A stretch of DNA of 64,000 nt from Saxidomus purpurata (GCA_022818135.1 JAFMSR010000002.1:51130348-51194347); one strand, 5' to 3'. Positions 24,568 through 37,800 are shown, numbered from the stretch's first letter. Translations and numbers: made by a program. The notes: generated by a model not told the origin, from the sequence alone.

Positions 24568-25556
24568 ATATTGCCCCATTTCATTTTTGATTTCTTGAGT
24601 AATAATTTCTTTGTCGGTAAGTACATGTAAAACATACCATCTGTCTTCTATCTAAAATTGTTTTTACATATATCATTTTTTAGAAAATATTTCATACTGT
24701 CTACATTTTGTACAAAAAACATTAAAATTACTTGAAACTGAATAATTAAACAATTAAGAAATGTAATAAATCATTGCTGCAGTCTGTTACTAATTAATTA
24801 ACAAAGAAATGATACAAACACTCCATTATGTCACAAACGTGCATTTACAAATCTACGGAAATTTCTGCCACGTAAAAAATAATCAAATTTACAAGTCTTT
24901 TGAAAGTTAGTACTAGATATTGTCAATGAAGACAATTCAAACCAAGCATGATTCAAGTACTGATAACTAACTTTACTTACCTAGGGTTTAATGTCTTCAG
25001 CTACATATTTGGCTCCCACTATTTTCGGTTCAAGGTCGTTCAAATATCTCACCAAAGTCGCGTTTGTTATAGGTTCATTGTTGGCCGGATTGCATTGTTC
25101 TGTCGCAGAAAAGCAGGGTGGGTGTCGTGTTTCTCTAACAGTTCTTGATAAAATGCCAGACGTACTTCTTGTCATGAAGGATACAACTATGCAGAAAACT
25201 GAAATGAAATTGAAAACCATATAAATCATATGGTAAATTTAACATTTCATGCATTATTTTTATAGTGTTGTTTCCAAGAATTCTTAAGTCATATCCTTAC
25301 TCCTCGTTACTTTTTTGCTATTTTCATCTTATCTTTTATGTTTTACTTAGATGAATTAAAAATCATCGTATAATCTTAATACTACACATATGAAATAGAA
25401 ATGAAAATATTTTTGTTCTTTTAAGTTATTGGTTGACGATAATGTTTCTGTAATGTTGCTTAACAAAAGAAAGTGTTAATCCGCATTTAATTTAGTGAAA
25501 TATATTAAACGCTTTTGCTTGATAAAAGAGAACATACATAAATACAAAAAAGCCAT
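24568..25556 (-). pseudogene. Cytokine-like copy C, truncated (exon 4 missing, stop at end of exon 2)
   Basis: Exon 1 (25538-25556, ATGGCTTTTTTG..., donor GTATGT), exon 2 (24981-25198, acceptor TTTCAG) and exon 3 (24568-24651) are present with good splice sites and the same phases as intact copies. The last codon of exon 2 is TAG directly before the GTAAGT donor, where D and E have TAT. Exon 4, with three of the four helices and four of six cysteines, is not found downstream. At best it could make a short secreted peptide with the Cys-x6-Cys pair and helix A. Exons 2 and 3 show no other damage, so inactivation may be recent. Confidence 0.75.
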
Positions 25557-25659
25557 GCTAATTCTTTATCAGATCGAATGTCTGTAGATTCAGTTACTGG
25601 CACAAGATTCTTTCTTTGTTTGTGTCGTTTTCTTTTGTTTTAGAAAGGCATACTAGGCG

Positions 25660-25864
25660 GTTATACATACGCCAGGTGATGGAAATTCAGTTTGAGTAAT
25701 GCATTCCAGTTTATTATTTTAAAATAAAAACACCTCGACACTTCGCCAAGATGTAAAACCTTTATTTTAAGGAGTACGCATTTTCCTTGTTTCGATACAA
25801 TTTTAAGAAGCCATATAAGTCATTTATCATTCATAAATACATTATACTTGACTCTTCCGAGTGT
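25660..25864 (-). promoter_or_regulatory. Proximal promoter of copy C
   Basis: The conserved block TACTTGACTCTTCCGAGTGT is at 25845-25864, 289 bp upstream of the ATG. The TATA position reads GTATGTATAACC on the minus strand, weaker than in B, D and E. The ORF spanning 25848-26219 overlaps this block and is not credited as a gene. Confidence 0.5.
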
Positions 25865-26445
25865 TTGTGGGGAACACACACATGTAACAATTAAACCTTC
25901 TTCGGATTTCGGAAGTAATATTCAGTTAGGAGTAGCGAAAATATTGTCCTACATTAGTTATTTCAAGATACCAATTCATGCTCAGTTTAGTTCTGAAGGC
26001 GTTTTCCACATCACACGAAAAAGCTGCAACATGGTATTGTCAGTGTGTTCTGTCAATGGGGATATTATCCTGTTACCTTCCAATGCCCTTTTAATGCTTA
26101 ACATTGCGACGACGTTTTATCTATTATGTGTTAATGATCTGGTTTTAGATTGGTTAAATGTTTATGTAAGAATATTTATTTTTGTTGTATTAAGATGTTA
26201 CCATTTTTATATTATATAAAGGGTAAGCACAATTTATAAATGAATACAAGATAAAATGACGGAAGATTGTGTACACATACTTAGTTTAGAGCGTTTAAAT
26301 GCTTATTCGACAAGTATATTGTTTGTGCAAATCATAAACTTAAGTCGGGAAAAAATTGTTTACTTGAACAGACACTTTAAGGAAGAAAAATGAATTATTA
26401 TACATGAAAATATCTACAAATAAAAGTCAATTTCGTCGGTATATA

Positions 26446-28041
26446 CAGTACAGCACAGGCGGATTCCGTTTTTTCCGCGCTATAGCGCGAGATATAGCGC
26501 GGGAGGTTTTACAACGTGGGAGCAATAAATCCATGCCACATCACGCGGCATATGATTCTAGATGCGGCATTTATATGCCATGTCACGTGTCATTTGGGAG
26601 ATGCGACAAATACCCTGCCGCGTGACGCAGCGTAAAGGAATTTTTTCCTTTAAAAATTAATGCCTTTTGTACAATGAACAAACTGTACATGTTGTTTTAT
26701 TAAAGGTTTTATAAGATATAATTTTATAGGATTTTTACATGAGTTACTGCAGTTTACTATTCTCCGAGTATGTTTTATAATTTAACTATTGTATATAATT
26801 AAAAGTTGTAACATTTTCATGACTTTGTTCTATAAGATACATATTTCCGCCAAATACCGGTGATAGATAATGTTATCCTTCACCGCTTATCTTACATCGT
26901 TGCCGGGCTAATTTCATGAAATTAAAAGCAGCGAGCACATCACATAAAAATCGAAAAATGACTGTAAAACTCTTTTTTGAAAAAGATAAACATAGGTTGG
27001 TGGGTATTCATTTTTAGTTAGATCATTTTCTATCCAGTTATAGCAGTTTTGATTCGAAAAAAGGTTGATTTCCATTTATTCATCCCCATCCTGTATTTAT
27101 ACTTATTTTTTCTTACTTGCGCGAAAATGCGATTAAAACGGTGAGAAAATAAATCTACAATATCCATTAGTTGTGGATAAGGAAATCCCATTCGCATATA
27201 TTTAAGCGTTCTTTTACAGTAAATAATACTCAGTTCTGTCGTGATTCTTTCAAGCATCCTTTTTCAATCCGCAACATTTAAAGTGATCACGATGCTTTAA
27301 TATTATTTTCAACCTTTGTCTTCTTGGTAGTACACTGTCATTCAATGTAGTATTTGTCGATCTCTGCATTAAGACAATAACATAAAGTTATATACAATTT
27401 TCACTATGGAAAAATTACAGACGGGGAATATAATACATCTGTGATAATGATTAAACTCATGTTACTAGCCTAACTATACGATTACCAAGGTAATAATTTA
27501 AATGTAAAAAATGTAAAGATACACATTTCACAAAGTTGAACGATTTCAAACAATCAGAAAATAATTTATTCCAAACAGTCGTATGGGGTCAGGTATTACT
27601 TTTTCATCTCACATATCTAAAGCACGTTTCTACATACATGTTTTTATGGTTACTAAAACTTACTAGTATAATTAGTTAATACATTTAAGACTGAAAATTT
27701 ACTGGTTACAATATGGAATACATTGTACATCATTATATATTGCAAAACACAGTTTTATACATGTGTACAATACAATGTAGTACATTTTCTTTTTATTTCA
27801 TCGCTCTTACCTGTATAGAAAATTACATGCCGAATAACGCCGTGATACGCGGCATCACGCGGCGGAACTCGTTTACGCGCTTGATTGATATTTTGTCTTT
27901 CAGATGCGGCATTGAATGCCGCATACAAGTTGCAATACCGCGTTACGCGTTTGATTTCCCACCGCATCTCCATGCTTTCACAGACTCTTATTTACATGCC
28001 GTATTGACGCATATGCGCGGGGTTTCGCCTGTGCTGTACTG
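26446..28041. mobile_element. Tc1/mariner-type non-autonomous element, full length
   Basis: CAGTACAGCACAGGCG at 26446-26461 and its exact inverse at the right end are flanked by TA (26444-26445 and 28042-28043). CAGT...ACTG ends with a TA target are typical of Tc1/mariner. The 1.6-kb interior has no transposase frame. Related copies: 33714-34740 (left end lost), 51998-52385 (inverted, shortened), 37941-38155 (inverted internal fragment) and 31730-31790 (small fragment). Confidence 0.75.
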
Positions 28042-28059
28042 TATGTGCTAGATCTACAG

Positions 28060-28645
28060 TGTCAAATCATAGAAAACCCTTGTGTATGCAATATAGGTTG
28101 CATTTTTCATTGAATCTGCATGAAACTTAGTCAGAATCATGATAAACTTGATATAATCTAGATCGAGTATGAATATGGAATATCTTGAGTTAAAAACTAG
28201 GTCACGGTGTAAAGTCGTAATAAAACCTAGGTTTTGTCATTTGATCTTCAAGAAACTTAGTCAGTATGATTGTCTTAAGAACATGTTGGTTGAGTTCGAA
28301 TATGGATTATCTGAGGTCAAAAACTAATTCGCTCTACTACAAACCTTTTGCATGCCATACAAGTAACATTTACAAACTTATCATCATGAAAATTGGTCAG
28401 AATGTTTGTGTGGATCACCTAGGAATAAAAACTACGTCACCACGTCAATTCCGAAGAAAATTTGTTCTTACTCTAGAACTCACATTTTATAGCCAATCAT
28501 CATGTAAATTGGTCAGAAGGTTTGTCTTGCCAAGGTCAATCAAAATGTTTGTGTTTATGATAAATAGTTTAAGGCTGAAGTTTGGTCACATATGGTCATA
28601 AGTCGGTCTCATGTAAGCGATATAGGGCAATCTTGGCCCTCTCGT
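28060..28645 (+). repeat. Diverged tandem repeat ending in AGGGCAATCTTGGCCCT hairpin
   Basis: Three to four diverged units share (g)aaact(t)agtcag...gaatatgga and aaaaact(a/t). The tract ends ctcatgtaagcgatataggg then caatcttggccctctcgtt. Same terminal hairpin type as at 150-181 and 2660-2697. Confidence 0.5.
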
Positions 28646-29893
28646 TGTTTATATAAATTTAGGCTGAATACCACATTTACTTGGATCACTTTTACTAATG
28701 TAAAATTTCATGACTGTAGAATCTAGAGAATTATGTCATATTAATGAAAGGTTGCTGGGTGAAATCAGGAGTATGAATATTTGATTATCAATACAATATA
28801 TTGTTTATTGCACGATTTAATTTGCACAAAACGTTTTATTTTTTCTTAAACTTTCAACAACCAGAAGAAAAATGCAAACACTATTTTATCAGTTTTGGTT
28901 TGTTCATTGATTGAATTTCGTATTTAGCTCGACATACTTTCAATGCAGATATGTGTAGAAGAGGTATTTTGGTAAGTGTAAAGCTATATAAATGTTTGCT
29001 AAACTTCGTTTCAAAATCAAAACTTTACAAAGAGAGCATAAAACATAGTTTCAGCGGTCATTAAACGAAATTTGCACACGTACATTAGGAAAGTTTGAAC
29101 ATCGATTACTATGCATTGGCTTCCTGAATTTATCAGAATGATGAGATAGAGAAAACCACGATGTATGCCACACAGAAACTAAAACATTAAGCTGGTGTTA
29201 AAAACTAAGAGGTGTTTAACTTTATATTAAGTAATGGCATCATGACTGAAAGTTTAGGTGGATGTAATATAAACAAAACAGTCATAAAAAAGTAGGCGCA
29301 CGATGTGAAGACATCAATGGATCTTGAGACTATCCACTTTTACGACACCAGCAGTTTTGATTCATGGCGTTATCATACGGAAAATTCCGGAAACAATTAC
29401 GAATCAACACGAGTTGTGTCTACTTTCAACCAAATCTTATGACAATGCTTTCACATTTTTTGTAACGGAATTCGGTCAAATATTGTAACGTAAGAGTTTA
29501 ATTTCGATTCCTGAACATAAACCGGTGATTTAATAAATCTTAGAAAAGATTAGACATAACATATTTATATAAATTTTGTAATATGTACCGGATATAGATA
29601 ATTTACTTGATTCATAGATATTGCAATAACTAAGGGTTACATTTCGTGCAATCCTGGCTTAAAGACAATTGGAAAGGAATTTGAGATACAATGTATATGG
29701 TCACAGGGGTCAGACATACCTATGTATTTATATTAGGGGTCTTATCGAAATGATAGACTAGCTTCTGGTTTTCATAATCCGCTTCTATATAGCTACTATT
29801 ACAGTAAATGATGATGTACATAACTAAAAATAGTGAAGGATTTCTTATTTAAATAAAAATATCAAACAAACAGAAAGAAGCGAAATAGTTTAC
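28646..29893. other. No gene seen
   Basis: AT-rich. No splice-bounded coding exon, RNA gene or repeat border recognised on either strand. Confidence 0.4.
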
Positions 29894-29897
29894 TTAA

Positions 29898-30250
29898 AGA
29901 TACACTCCTTAAAACTGACGTCCAATTTAAAAACTTCAAAAGCCTAAATATTAGAATGTTTGCAGATATCATTTTCACATGACCTACAAGTTTGAGCTTT
30001 ACATTATAGGTTAGCGTTTTAAACTATGCTGCAGTACCGTACATCATTCAATAATCTATGTAAAGTTGTTGAAGTACAATGAATGAGTGGATAGCGATTT
30101 ATTACGGAAAGTCTCTATATTGACTAAAAGCAAAAATGAGGCATATATCGATATATGTTGTCTTATAAAATTGTATTTATCTATCAGTATACATTGAACA
30201 TAGGATCTATGTTTGGAGAATATAATCTGCTAGATGTAGGAAGTGACCGT
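29898..30250 (+). mobile_element. TTAA-flanked MITE, GGGACATACCC family
   Basis: TTAA at 29894-29897 and 30251-30254. The ends are agatacactccttaaaactg and ctagatgtaggaagtgaccg. The interior shares atgctgcagtaccgta and aaaatgaggcata with the element at 11243. Confidence 0.65.
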
Positions 30251-30254
30251 TTAA

Positions 30255-33033
30255 ATTCTTTTTAATGGGGACTATGCAAATTTTACATATATGCTGGTTA
30301 GAACGTTATAAATGAAATACCTTAATCATATGTTTTTTCTCGTTCAAATTGAATAAAGTCATGTATATAAGTTACTCTAATAAGTTACTCTTTTACTATT
30401 TCATAGAAAATAATAAATATGTCTCTCCCACGAACAAGATATTCATTTTAGTCATAGAGACAAACTTTTAATAAATATTAAAGTTAGAATCAGTTTCTTG
30501 CAAATAGGTGTTCGAAGCATCAAACCTTGCTTGCTTTGCCTTTGATATCACATGTAAATTATTGGAGTAAATGTTTCTTTATGATAAAAAGATCATTGCT
30601 GGATGAAAACAATGGATGAACTTAGTTGAGATGAGATAATAAACTAATTTCTTAAAAACACAAACACGTCTGAGAGTAGAAATACTTGTAGGCGATAATA
30701 ACCCTGATTTAAAGCAGATATATACAAAATAAAAACAAACGAAAGAGAAAGAAAAACGTATGAAACCAACAAGAATGAATTTGAAATGCCAGACCACGAA
30801 AATTGTGCAAACCATATATGAATAAATAGGAAATTAGTATTGCAGTTAACGCTCTTTTTGCATTATTTATACAATCCTTTCACAGTTCGTCCTTCCGAAA
30901 TCACAATATGTTTTCTATTATTCTTCATTCTTTATTGCTTCTACTGAATAACGTATAATGCTCGCAAATTTTAAGCAATATATTGCTCAATATGTGTAAT
31001 AGTGAATCCAAAAGTTTGATACCAGTATAAATCTTTTGTGATCGAAACCTGAACGTATAAACATATAACTTTGGAAGTTTTCTATCACGCTAAATACTTT
31101 GAAAATGGGACATAGTTTGACAAATAAAGAACATGGATCAAATGTCCAACAGGAAAGAAAAAAAGTCATGTGGAGAAATCCAAAATTTATTTGCAAAAAA
31201 TCAATATAATCTAGTATGTATATTTCACATAATTGAAATTACATATTACATGGCTGTATATATAATTATCTTATTCTTTACCAGTTTCTGTAAACAAACG
31301 TAACGGAAATTAGCGAGTAATTGATTGATAAAGAATAGACCCCGCAAATGCAACATCATCATGATAGATCTTGTGACAAAGCCAGGATGTATCATATGAA
31401 ATAATCACAATCTTTGATTACGAATTTAATTATTTTCGGAGTATTACTGCTGTTGATGGGAGGGGATGACATTCCTGTCGACACAATGCTGAGTACACTT
31501 TATTTATATATTTATAATTCAAATAAAAATTTACACAGCCATAGTAATTTCAAAGCACCTTAAAGTTGGCCGTTGACGGTATCCGGTGCAAAGAAAATAT
31601 CCAAAATGATATATAATACTGTAATAAGAATATTAAAGTAATGATAGAATGACGACAGAGATACACCATATATCTATATTCGAATTTCATAAACGTTTTA
31701 TCGTTATATACGAGTATGTTTAAAAAAATAATTATTGTATATAATTAAAAGTTGTAACATTTTCATGACTTTGTTCTTTTATTCTAAACTTTTTATTACA
31801 GATATCGTTGTTTGTCGCAAGAATTATAATGTTATTGCTTATCAATAATTTGTCGTCGTTTTGATGTATGTATTTAAACAAAATTGATTCCGACGCTTGC
31901 CTTGAAGTTGGGGATAATTAGTGTCACATCTTAATTGAGTAGACACTTATTGCTAATATTAACAAAGGGTGATGATTGCCATTGTCTACAGTACTGTCAG
32001 CATGTATTTCATTTTAATGAACCATAAAGTAAGATAATCAGCTAAAACAGATATCATTGGCAATTTACTGTCGAAGTAGTTAAGACAGGATTATTTTAGT
32101 GTCAAGTATTTAAAACTCTTTTATTAATAATTTTATTGTAGAAACTGATCGAGGTAAACTAAATAAGTTATTCGTTCTTGGACACTGATTTGAACTACAA
32201 AGACACAATAATCTTATATAAATACGGAAACAGATGATAACCGCAAACTGTCGATTATTAACTATTACAATATATCAGTTACTTATGTTCCTTTTTTGGT
32301 CATACATTGCGACAAAAACAATATGTTTGTTATAAATATTAGAACTGACAATTATTTGCCGTCTGAATGTTCAACAAATCGGCATCAATTTTTTTAAATG
32401 TACGGTACTACATTAAGCTGCTAAAGTTGACATTTCCAGCTTTCAATTTGGGGAATTTCGTACGGTGCAGGACTGGTCATGATCTGCACTGATTGAAAAT
32501 TCATGCTTGCATGAAAATTGTTACTTTATCAAAACAACAATCTCTCAGCGCTGACTGCGCATGATCAGTAGATTAATGTAAGAACTAAACTTCACAAAAA
32601 TACAAGTAACAGCCTAAATACTGTACGTCCACTTATCAAACACCTACATTGTGAGAGCTCGAACCGGGGGCACAACCGGATTCTGTACGTACATGCATAT
32701 CAATTCCTACACTCGGAGTTAGACACCAACATTTTACCAACTACCTAAGAGCTATGAACCGGGATCACAACCGGCTTTTGTACGTATAGGTGTTTGGTGT
32801 TTTATGAAAATAATAAAAATGTGTTTCTTTTTAAAGATCGCACTGTTGAAAGTAAAATGTACTGACGTAACATCAAACATTGTGATACACACATGTAACA
32901 TAAACACCTCGTGCTAAGGTTTGCTTTCAAAACAGTTAAATTTGATTTGAACTGAATTACAATTCAAGAAGGAAAGTACTTCCATTCCAGCCGTATTTCG
33001 GTCGTTCTAACAGACGGGCAGTTTACCTTATAA
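30255..33033. other. No gene seen; small fragments only
   Basis: Contains a fragment at about 31730-31790 (attgtatataattaaaagtt plus gtaacattttcatgac) identical to part of the mariner-type element at 26780-26835. Two related blocks lie at 32613-32790. The ORFs are low-complexity AT artefacts. Confidence 0.4.
32613..32790 (+). repeat. Two related ~110-bp blocks (accgg..cacaaccgg)
   Basis: gaaccgggggcacaaccgga followed by ttctgtacgta near 32660, and gaaccgggatcacaaccggc followed by ttttgtacgta near 32756. Function unknown. Confidence 0.4.
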
Positions 33034-33694
33034 CAGTAATATCCGTATATAGCGACTCCGGATATAACGAACATTGCTTTTGGGTCCGATTTTTCCTTTT
33101 CAAGTTTTGTTAAATGTAAAAAGATGCGGTTATATCGTACTCCGTTTATAAGGAAACTTCGGATATAGTCTTCTACATTTCACATGTATAACCTTTTGAT
33201 AAACTAGTTAAAAGAGAATACCAACACAATTGCTAAGTACGATGTTCAAGTGATAATATTTTTCGTAAACAGTTATGAGCGTTTCTTTAAAAGCATGCAG
33301 ACCGGGTGAAATCCCATTTTGGGAGAAAAAAAACAAATATTCAAGTTTTGGCTATTGAGCGAAAATCGACTTTATTCAATTGTATCAAATACAAAATTAT
33401 TTTGTTTCAGTATTGCCAATGAAAACATGAACCGTCTTTTTTATGCTTTATTAATCTTTGCAATTATTTTACATACGGATATAGAAAAGGATAACAGTTA
33501 TAAATAAAAGATGGTAGAAAAATCAAAAGCAACTGTCAGTTGATGGTTGGGATTTGACTATAAAAAATACTTGTTCGATATGTATTTTAGTTCGATATAT
33601 ATAAGGAACGTCGATATATTGATATAAGGAACTAAATGATATTAGGAACACATTTGATAGATCCCGGAGAGTTCGTTATAAGCCGAATTTACTG
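33034..33694. mobile_element. Pogo/Tigger-type non-autonomous element
   Basis: Left end cagtaatatccgtatatagc leads into ggatataacgaac. The right end is gttcgttataagccgaattt then actg, flanked by ta. The CAGTA...TATAACGAAC motif with TA target is typical of pogo-group mariner relatives. 660 bp, no transposase. Confidence 0.55.
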
Positions 33695-33713
33695 TATACC
33701 GATACTACGTTTT

Positions 33714-34740
33714 CATCTACGAGATACAAATTTCCACCCAATACCGGTGATAGATAATCTTATACTTAACTGCTGCAACGATCTCTCATCGCTGCTGGGC
33801 TATTTTTACGTAAATTAAAAGCAGCAAGCACATCACACACATACGAAAAAATGACTGTAAAACTATTTAAAAAAATAAACATAGAGTTGTGGGTATTCTT
33901 TTTCTGAGTTAGATCATTTTCTATCCATTTATAGCAGTTTTGAAGTAGAATTCGAGAAAAAGCTGATTATTATTTTTTTCATCCCCATTCTGTATTTACA
34001 CTTATTTCTTCTTACTTGCGTGAAAATAAATCTAGAATGTCCATTCAGTAGTGGATAAGGAAATCCCATTCTCATGTATTTCAGCGTTAATTAACAGTAA
34101 ATACTTAGTTCTGTTGTGATTCTTTTAAGCATCTTTTTTTTCAATTATCAACATTTAAAGTGATCACGATGATTTAATATTATTCTTAACATTTGCCTTC
34201 TTGGTCGTACTCTGTCATTCAATGTGGTATTTGTCGATCTCTGCATTAAGATAATTCATTCAAAATAATCGTATGGGTTGAGGTATTTCTTTTTCATCTC
34301 ACAGTTCTAAAACACGTTTCTACATACATGATTTTATGTTTACTAAAACTTACTGGTATACACATGTAATTACTAAAAACATTTAAGACTGAAATTTATT
34401 GGTTACAATATGGAATACATTGTACATCATTATTGAAAAACACAGTTTTATACATGTGTACAATACAATGTAGTACATATTTTTTATTTCATCGCTTTTA
34501 CCTGTATAGGAAATGACATGCCGCATAACGTGGCGACACGTGGCATCACGCGGCGGGACTCGTTGTCGCGCTTGAATGCGCTTGATTGCTTTTTTGTCTT
34601 TAGATGCGGCAATTAAATGCCGCATACGATTTGCGATGTCGCGTCACGCGTTTGATTTCCCGCCGCATCTGCATGCTTTCAGACTCTTATTTACATGCCG
34701 CATGGACGCATATGCGTGGGGTTTCGCCTGTGCTGTACTG
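33714..34740 (+). mobile_element. Second copy of the 26446-28041 element, left end missing
   Basis: It matches the reference element from the string ataccggtgatagataat onward, with shared gtgatcacgatg, catacatg and tgccgcat strings. It ends in the same cgcctgtgctgtactg followed by TA. The left terminal repeat is absent; the pogo-type element ends just before it. Confidence 0.65.
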
Positions 34741-34742
34741 TA

Positions 34743-35720
34743 CATTGCAATTTGATAACGTATAATTTCGAAAATACAGAAAATATACTGGACACATTTT
34801 ATTTGATGATTCTTTCAAAATGTGAAATATCGGACAGTTTTTGTTGCCAAACATCAGAGAGCATTAAAATAAACGTGAATTTATAAAAATGTACTTAAGT
34901 TAGACTGACATTAATATACGTTTCAAAGTACATTTAAAACATCAAGTCAAACATATTCCCGTCGTAACAAATAGTCTATTTCTGCACAATATCCTAAATA
35001 GCTCAAACGACGTGATACCAAGAGCTCAAATGTTGCTGGAACTGTTTTATCTGCAGGCGTTGCATCAATACTCCTAAAGTCTTAATTTATGTCTGGAAAA
35101 ATGTGTCTTACCAAAATTAAATCTAAATGTGGTTATTGAAGTTTTGCGGTTTGACGTATCTAATCAAATGATAAACATTCCTCTTTTTAATTTGCATGGT
35201 TCGGTTTCAAAAATTGTAAGTAGATACAGTTTCGACCTAGTACTTACTCATGGAAGGTGAATTGGGAAGATGTTAGCTTGCGAAAACTGTCGTAGGATAA
35301 GGCGTTATTTAAGCAGATAAAAAGCCCACACTTTTCTGGTAAATATCAAGTTTAATTCATTCAATAATCAAGTAAAATTAATTGCATATAGAAGTTTCAA
35401 AACTGTATCATAATTTTATATATTTATTTTCAAGTTTCGTTTAATACTGTAAATATTGAGTGTACTGGTCCCTCACATATCGTATACATTGAAGAAACCT
35501 TAAAAATAATGTAATGAAATAAATAAATTTCAATACTAAATCATTGGTATTGTAGTTTGACCCTGAAAAACCTGTTTACATTTTATTCAATATGACGTCG
35601 TCTTCGGAACAGATAAATGCCTAAATATAGACCGAATTCGAAAAGTCCGTTTCTATTTTTAGCACACGATCTTCGGGCTGCTTTTCCGAAAATAATATTT
35701 TTACTTAGATAAGACTTAAG
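34743..35720. other. No gene seen
   Basis: AT-rich spacer between a mariner-type copy and a large palindrome. No exon or repeat border recognised. Confidence 0.4.
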
Positions 35721-35895
35721 AAATTATCTATGGCTTCAAGTGCTTTTAAATTATCGAAATTGAAGCATTCCCCGGAGGCGATGTGCCTGGCGGAATATTC
35801 ACGAGGGCGCAGCCGGAGTGAATTATCACGCAGGCACATCACCGACAGGAAATGCTTCGATTTCGATAAAGCACTCCAAGCCATAGATTATTTCG
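35721..35895. repeat. Fold-back palindrome 4 (atggcttcaagtgc...gcactccaagccat)
   Basis: Outer arms atctatggcttcaagtgc / gcactccaagccatagat. Further in: atcgaaattgaagcatt / aatgcttcgatttcgat and gatgtgcctg / caggcacatc. The centre is GC-rich (acgagggcgcagccggag). The 175-bp structure has arms of about 75 nt. The ORF reading across it on the plus strand is not credited as a gene. Confidence 0.7.
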
Positions 35896-37319
35896 ATTCT
35901 TATAAGCCGATTTTTAAAAAAAATATCGTAACTACTACGGACCTTTTTTTTCAGTTCGGCGGTAATGTGTAAAATAGCATAAACAGTGGCTGTTGGCATT
36001 CACTTCCCTATTCGGACAACCATTCAAGATATCATACATAACTATTATACAAACTTATTTTAGTTTAATCATCTAATACATAAAATATAAAAAAATACCT
36101 GACTGTGACATTATGCAGAAGACGTCAGATTCAGAACCTAACAAAGCAGACAATCGATTAAATGCGTACCGTTAATTTGAACTGTACAGCGTTTTAACGT
36201 GGAGTAATGACATCAGTGTGATGACGTAAACGTTTTCATTCATTGTTTTGTCTTCCGGAATCAAAACATTGTATGACTGTTTATGCTGAATTTCTTAGCC
36301 TTTTTAAAGGAAAGCAAGGTGAAGGTCTTCTTAGGCTTACTTGACGTAAAATTGACCAAAAATAATATTTAGGTTCTTAAACAAAACTTGTTCATGCGAC
36401 TGATGTATTTATACTGATAGTATTTCTAATTCTATATTCTATTTAGAGCGCGGGAGTAAATTAGAAAAGTCGGAAGGAGCTACTTCCATGTCCGAAACTC
36501 CGCCTACTTTTCCGAGTGCTTTAATCCTATTAAAGATCGAAACGGTAACACAATAACTAAGTTTCTGTTAGGAAATCATAGCGGCACGGGTGTTTTAAGT
36601 GAGGCGTTCTCCGCCGTCTAAAGATATTACTTGATGAATATCTACAAGCTGATCACCGAAGATAATGGAAATATCCGGATATAGGTTTAGGATATTTATG
36701 AATGGTGCTCATAATCTGTTTCATAATGAACTATTTTGGCTTCCCTGTATTTATGATACACTTAGAAACAATTTATTTGTACTTTGAAATATTTGTATAG
36801 AAAGTAACATACTTTTGCGATTTTAACGACATTTTTACCGATAATAAGGAAAACACTGGGCATAATGTTTGATATTTTGACCTTAGATATTTTCTGTAAA
36901 TTTGTGTAAATTGCTGTTTTACTCTAATGAACTGTCGTTCGTGAAATGATATAAACTATCGGTGATTGTCAAAAATAAAATAAAAAGTTTGAGACTCGGG
37001 TTCGAGTAGCAGTAAACTGTCGAATCTAATCATATCCGTCGTTAAAACATGTACATATACATTAGACATGGCCGTTAAGTTAAACCGTAATGTTTAAACC
37101 CACGAAAAGATAATCCAATCAGAAAAATGTTTTTTGTAATTACAACAAAGACCAAAAGCACATGTTTAAGCAGGTATTAAACATGTATCACCGTCAATAT
37201 AGGTTGCTTTGCACATTTGAAATTGAAAAGGGTCTATTCGAAATATTAGGGAATATTTAAGAATTGTAAAATAAAGGAAAATTTAAGAAATGTATGCTTT
37301 TCTTGTTGCAAATCTGCTG
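35896..37319. other. No gene seen
   Basis: AT-rich DNA without recognisable exon, RNA gene or repeat border. Confidence 0.4.
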
Positions 37320-37516
37320 AGCGCGTAATATTATAATGTTATTAATCAAGTGATTTCATATTGGCCTTGTTATTTGTCCGAGGGTGGTCGTATTGGCCCA
37401 AGGCCGAAGGTGGTCCGTATTGGCCCTCTCTTTTAAACCAATCAGAATGCTTGAATTCCATATTGGCCCTGCTTTTCTCGTATTAGCCCCTGCTTTTCTC
37501 ATATTGGCTAAGTTAT
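37320..37516 (+). repeat. Partial arm of palindrome 5 and first copy of a ~100-bp direct repeat
   Basis: 37330-37410 repeats the left arm of the palindrome at 37576 (caagtgatttcatattggcc, ttgttatttgtccgaggg). 37415-37516 (ccgtattggccctctctttt to ggctaagttat) recurs at 38211-38311 with few differences, including a tattggccctgcttttctc sub-repeat. Confidence 0.6.
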
Positions 37517-37575
37517 GCTTTGTATTAGCTCGACCTGTTTCATATCATGTGTGCAATTGATCTAATACAGAATGT

Positions 37576-37770
37576 AATATTGTAAAGTTGAATAATAATA
37601 TATTGTTATTAGTCAAGTGATTTCATATTGGCCTTGTTATTTGTCCGAGGGTGGTCGTATTGGCCCAAGGCCGAAGGCCGAGGGCCAATACGACTGCCCG
37701 ACGACAAATAACAAGGCCACTATGAAATCACTTGTTAATGATAATTTTATTATTCAACCTTACAATATTG
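37576..37770. repeat. Fold-back palindrome 5 (tattggcc...ggccaata)
   Basis: aatattgtaaagttgaataa on the left is matched by ttattcaaccttacaatatt on the right. Inner arms are caagtgatttcatattggcc and ggccactatgaaatcacttg. The centre is cccaaggccgaaggccgagg. The arms are about 90 nt, the longest in the window. Confidence 0.75.
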
Positions 37771-37800
37771 GCTAAATAAACAATAATATAAAGAGAATCT

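Noticed and set aside
25848..26219. 123-codon plus-strand ORF
   Set aside because: It overlaps the conserved promoter block of copy C, has no splice context or domain, and is not open in the homologous regions of B, D or E.
27713..28051. Plus-strand ORF and the related ORFs at 34383-34625, 51975-52283 and 52128-52394
   Set aside because: They lie inside copies of the mariner-type inverted-repeat element and share only repeat sequence. Neither strand shows transposase motifs.
28266..28601. 111-codon ORF
   Set aside because: Falls in a diverged tandem repeat ending in a hairpin; no protein features.
35730..35972. 80-codon ORF with a Ser/Arg-rich stretch
   Set aside because: The frame reads through one arm, the centre and the other arm of a large palindrome; composition is explained by the fold-back element.
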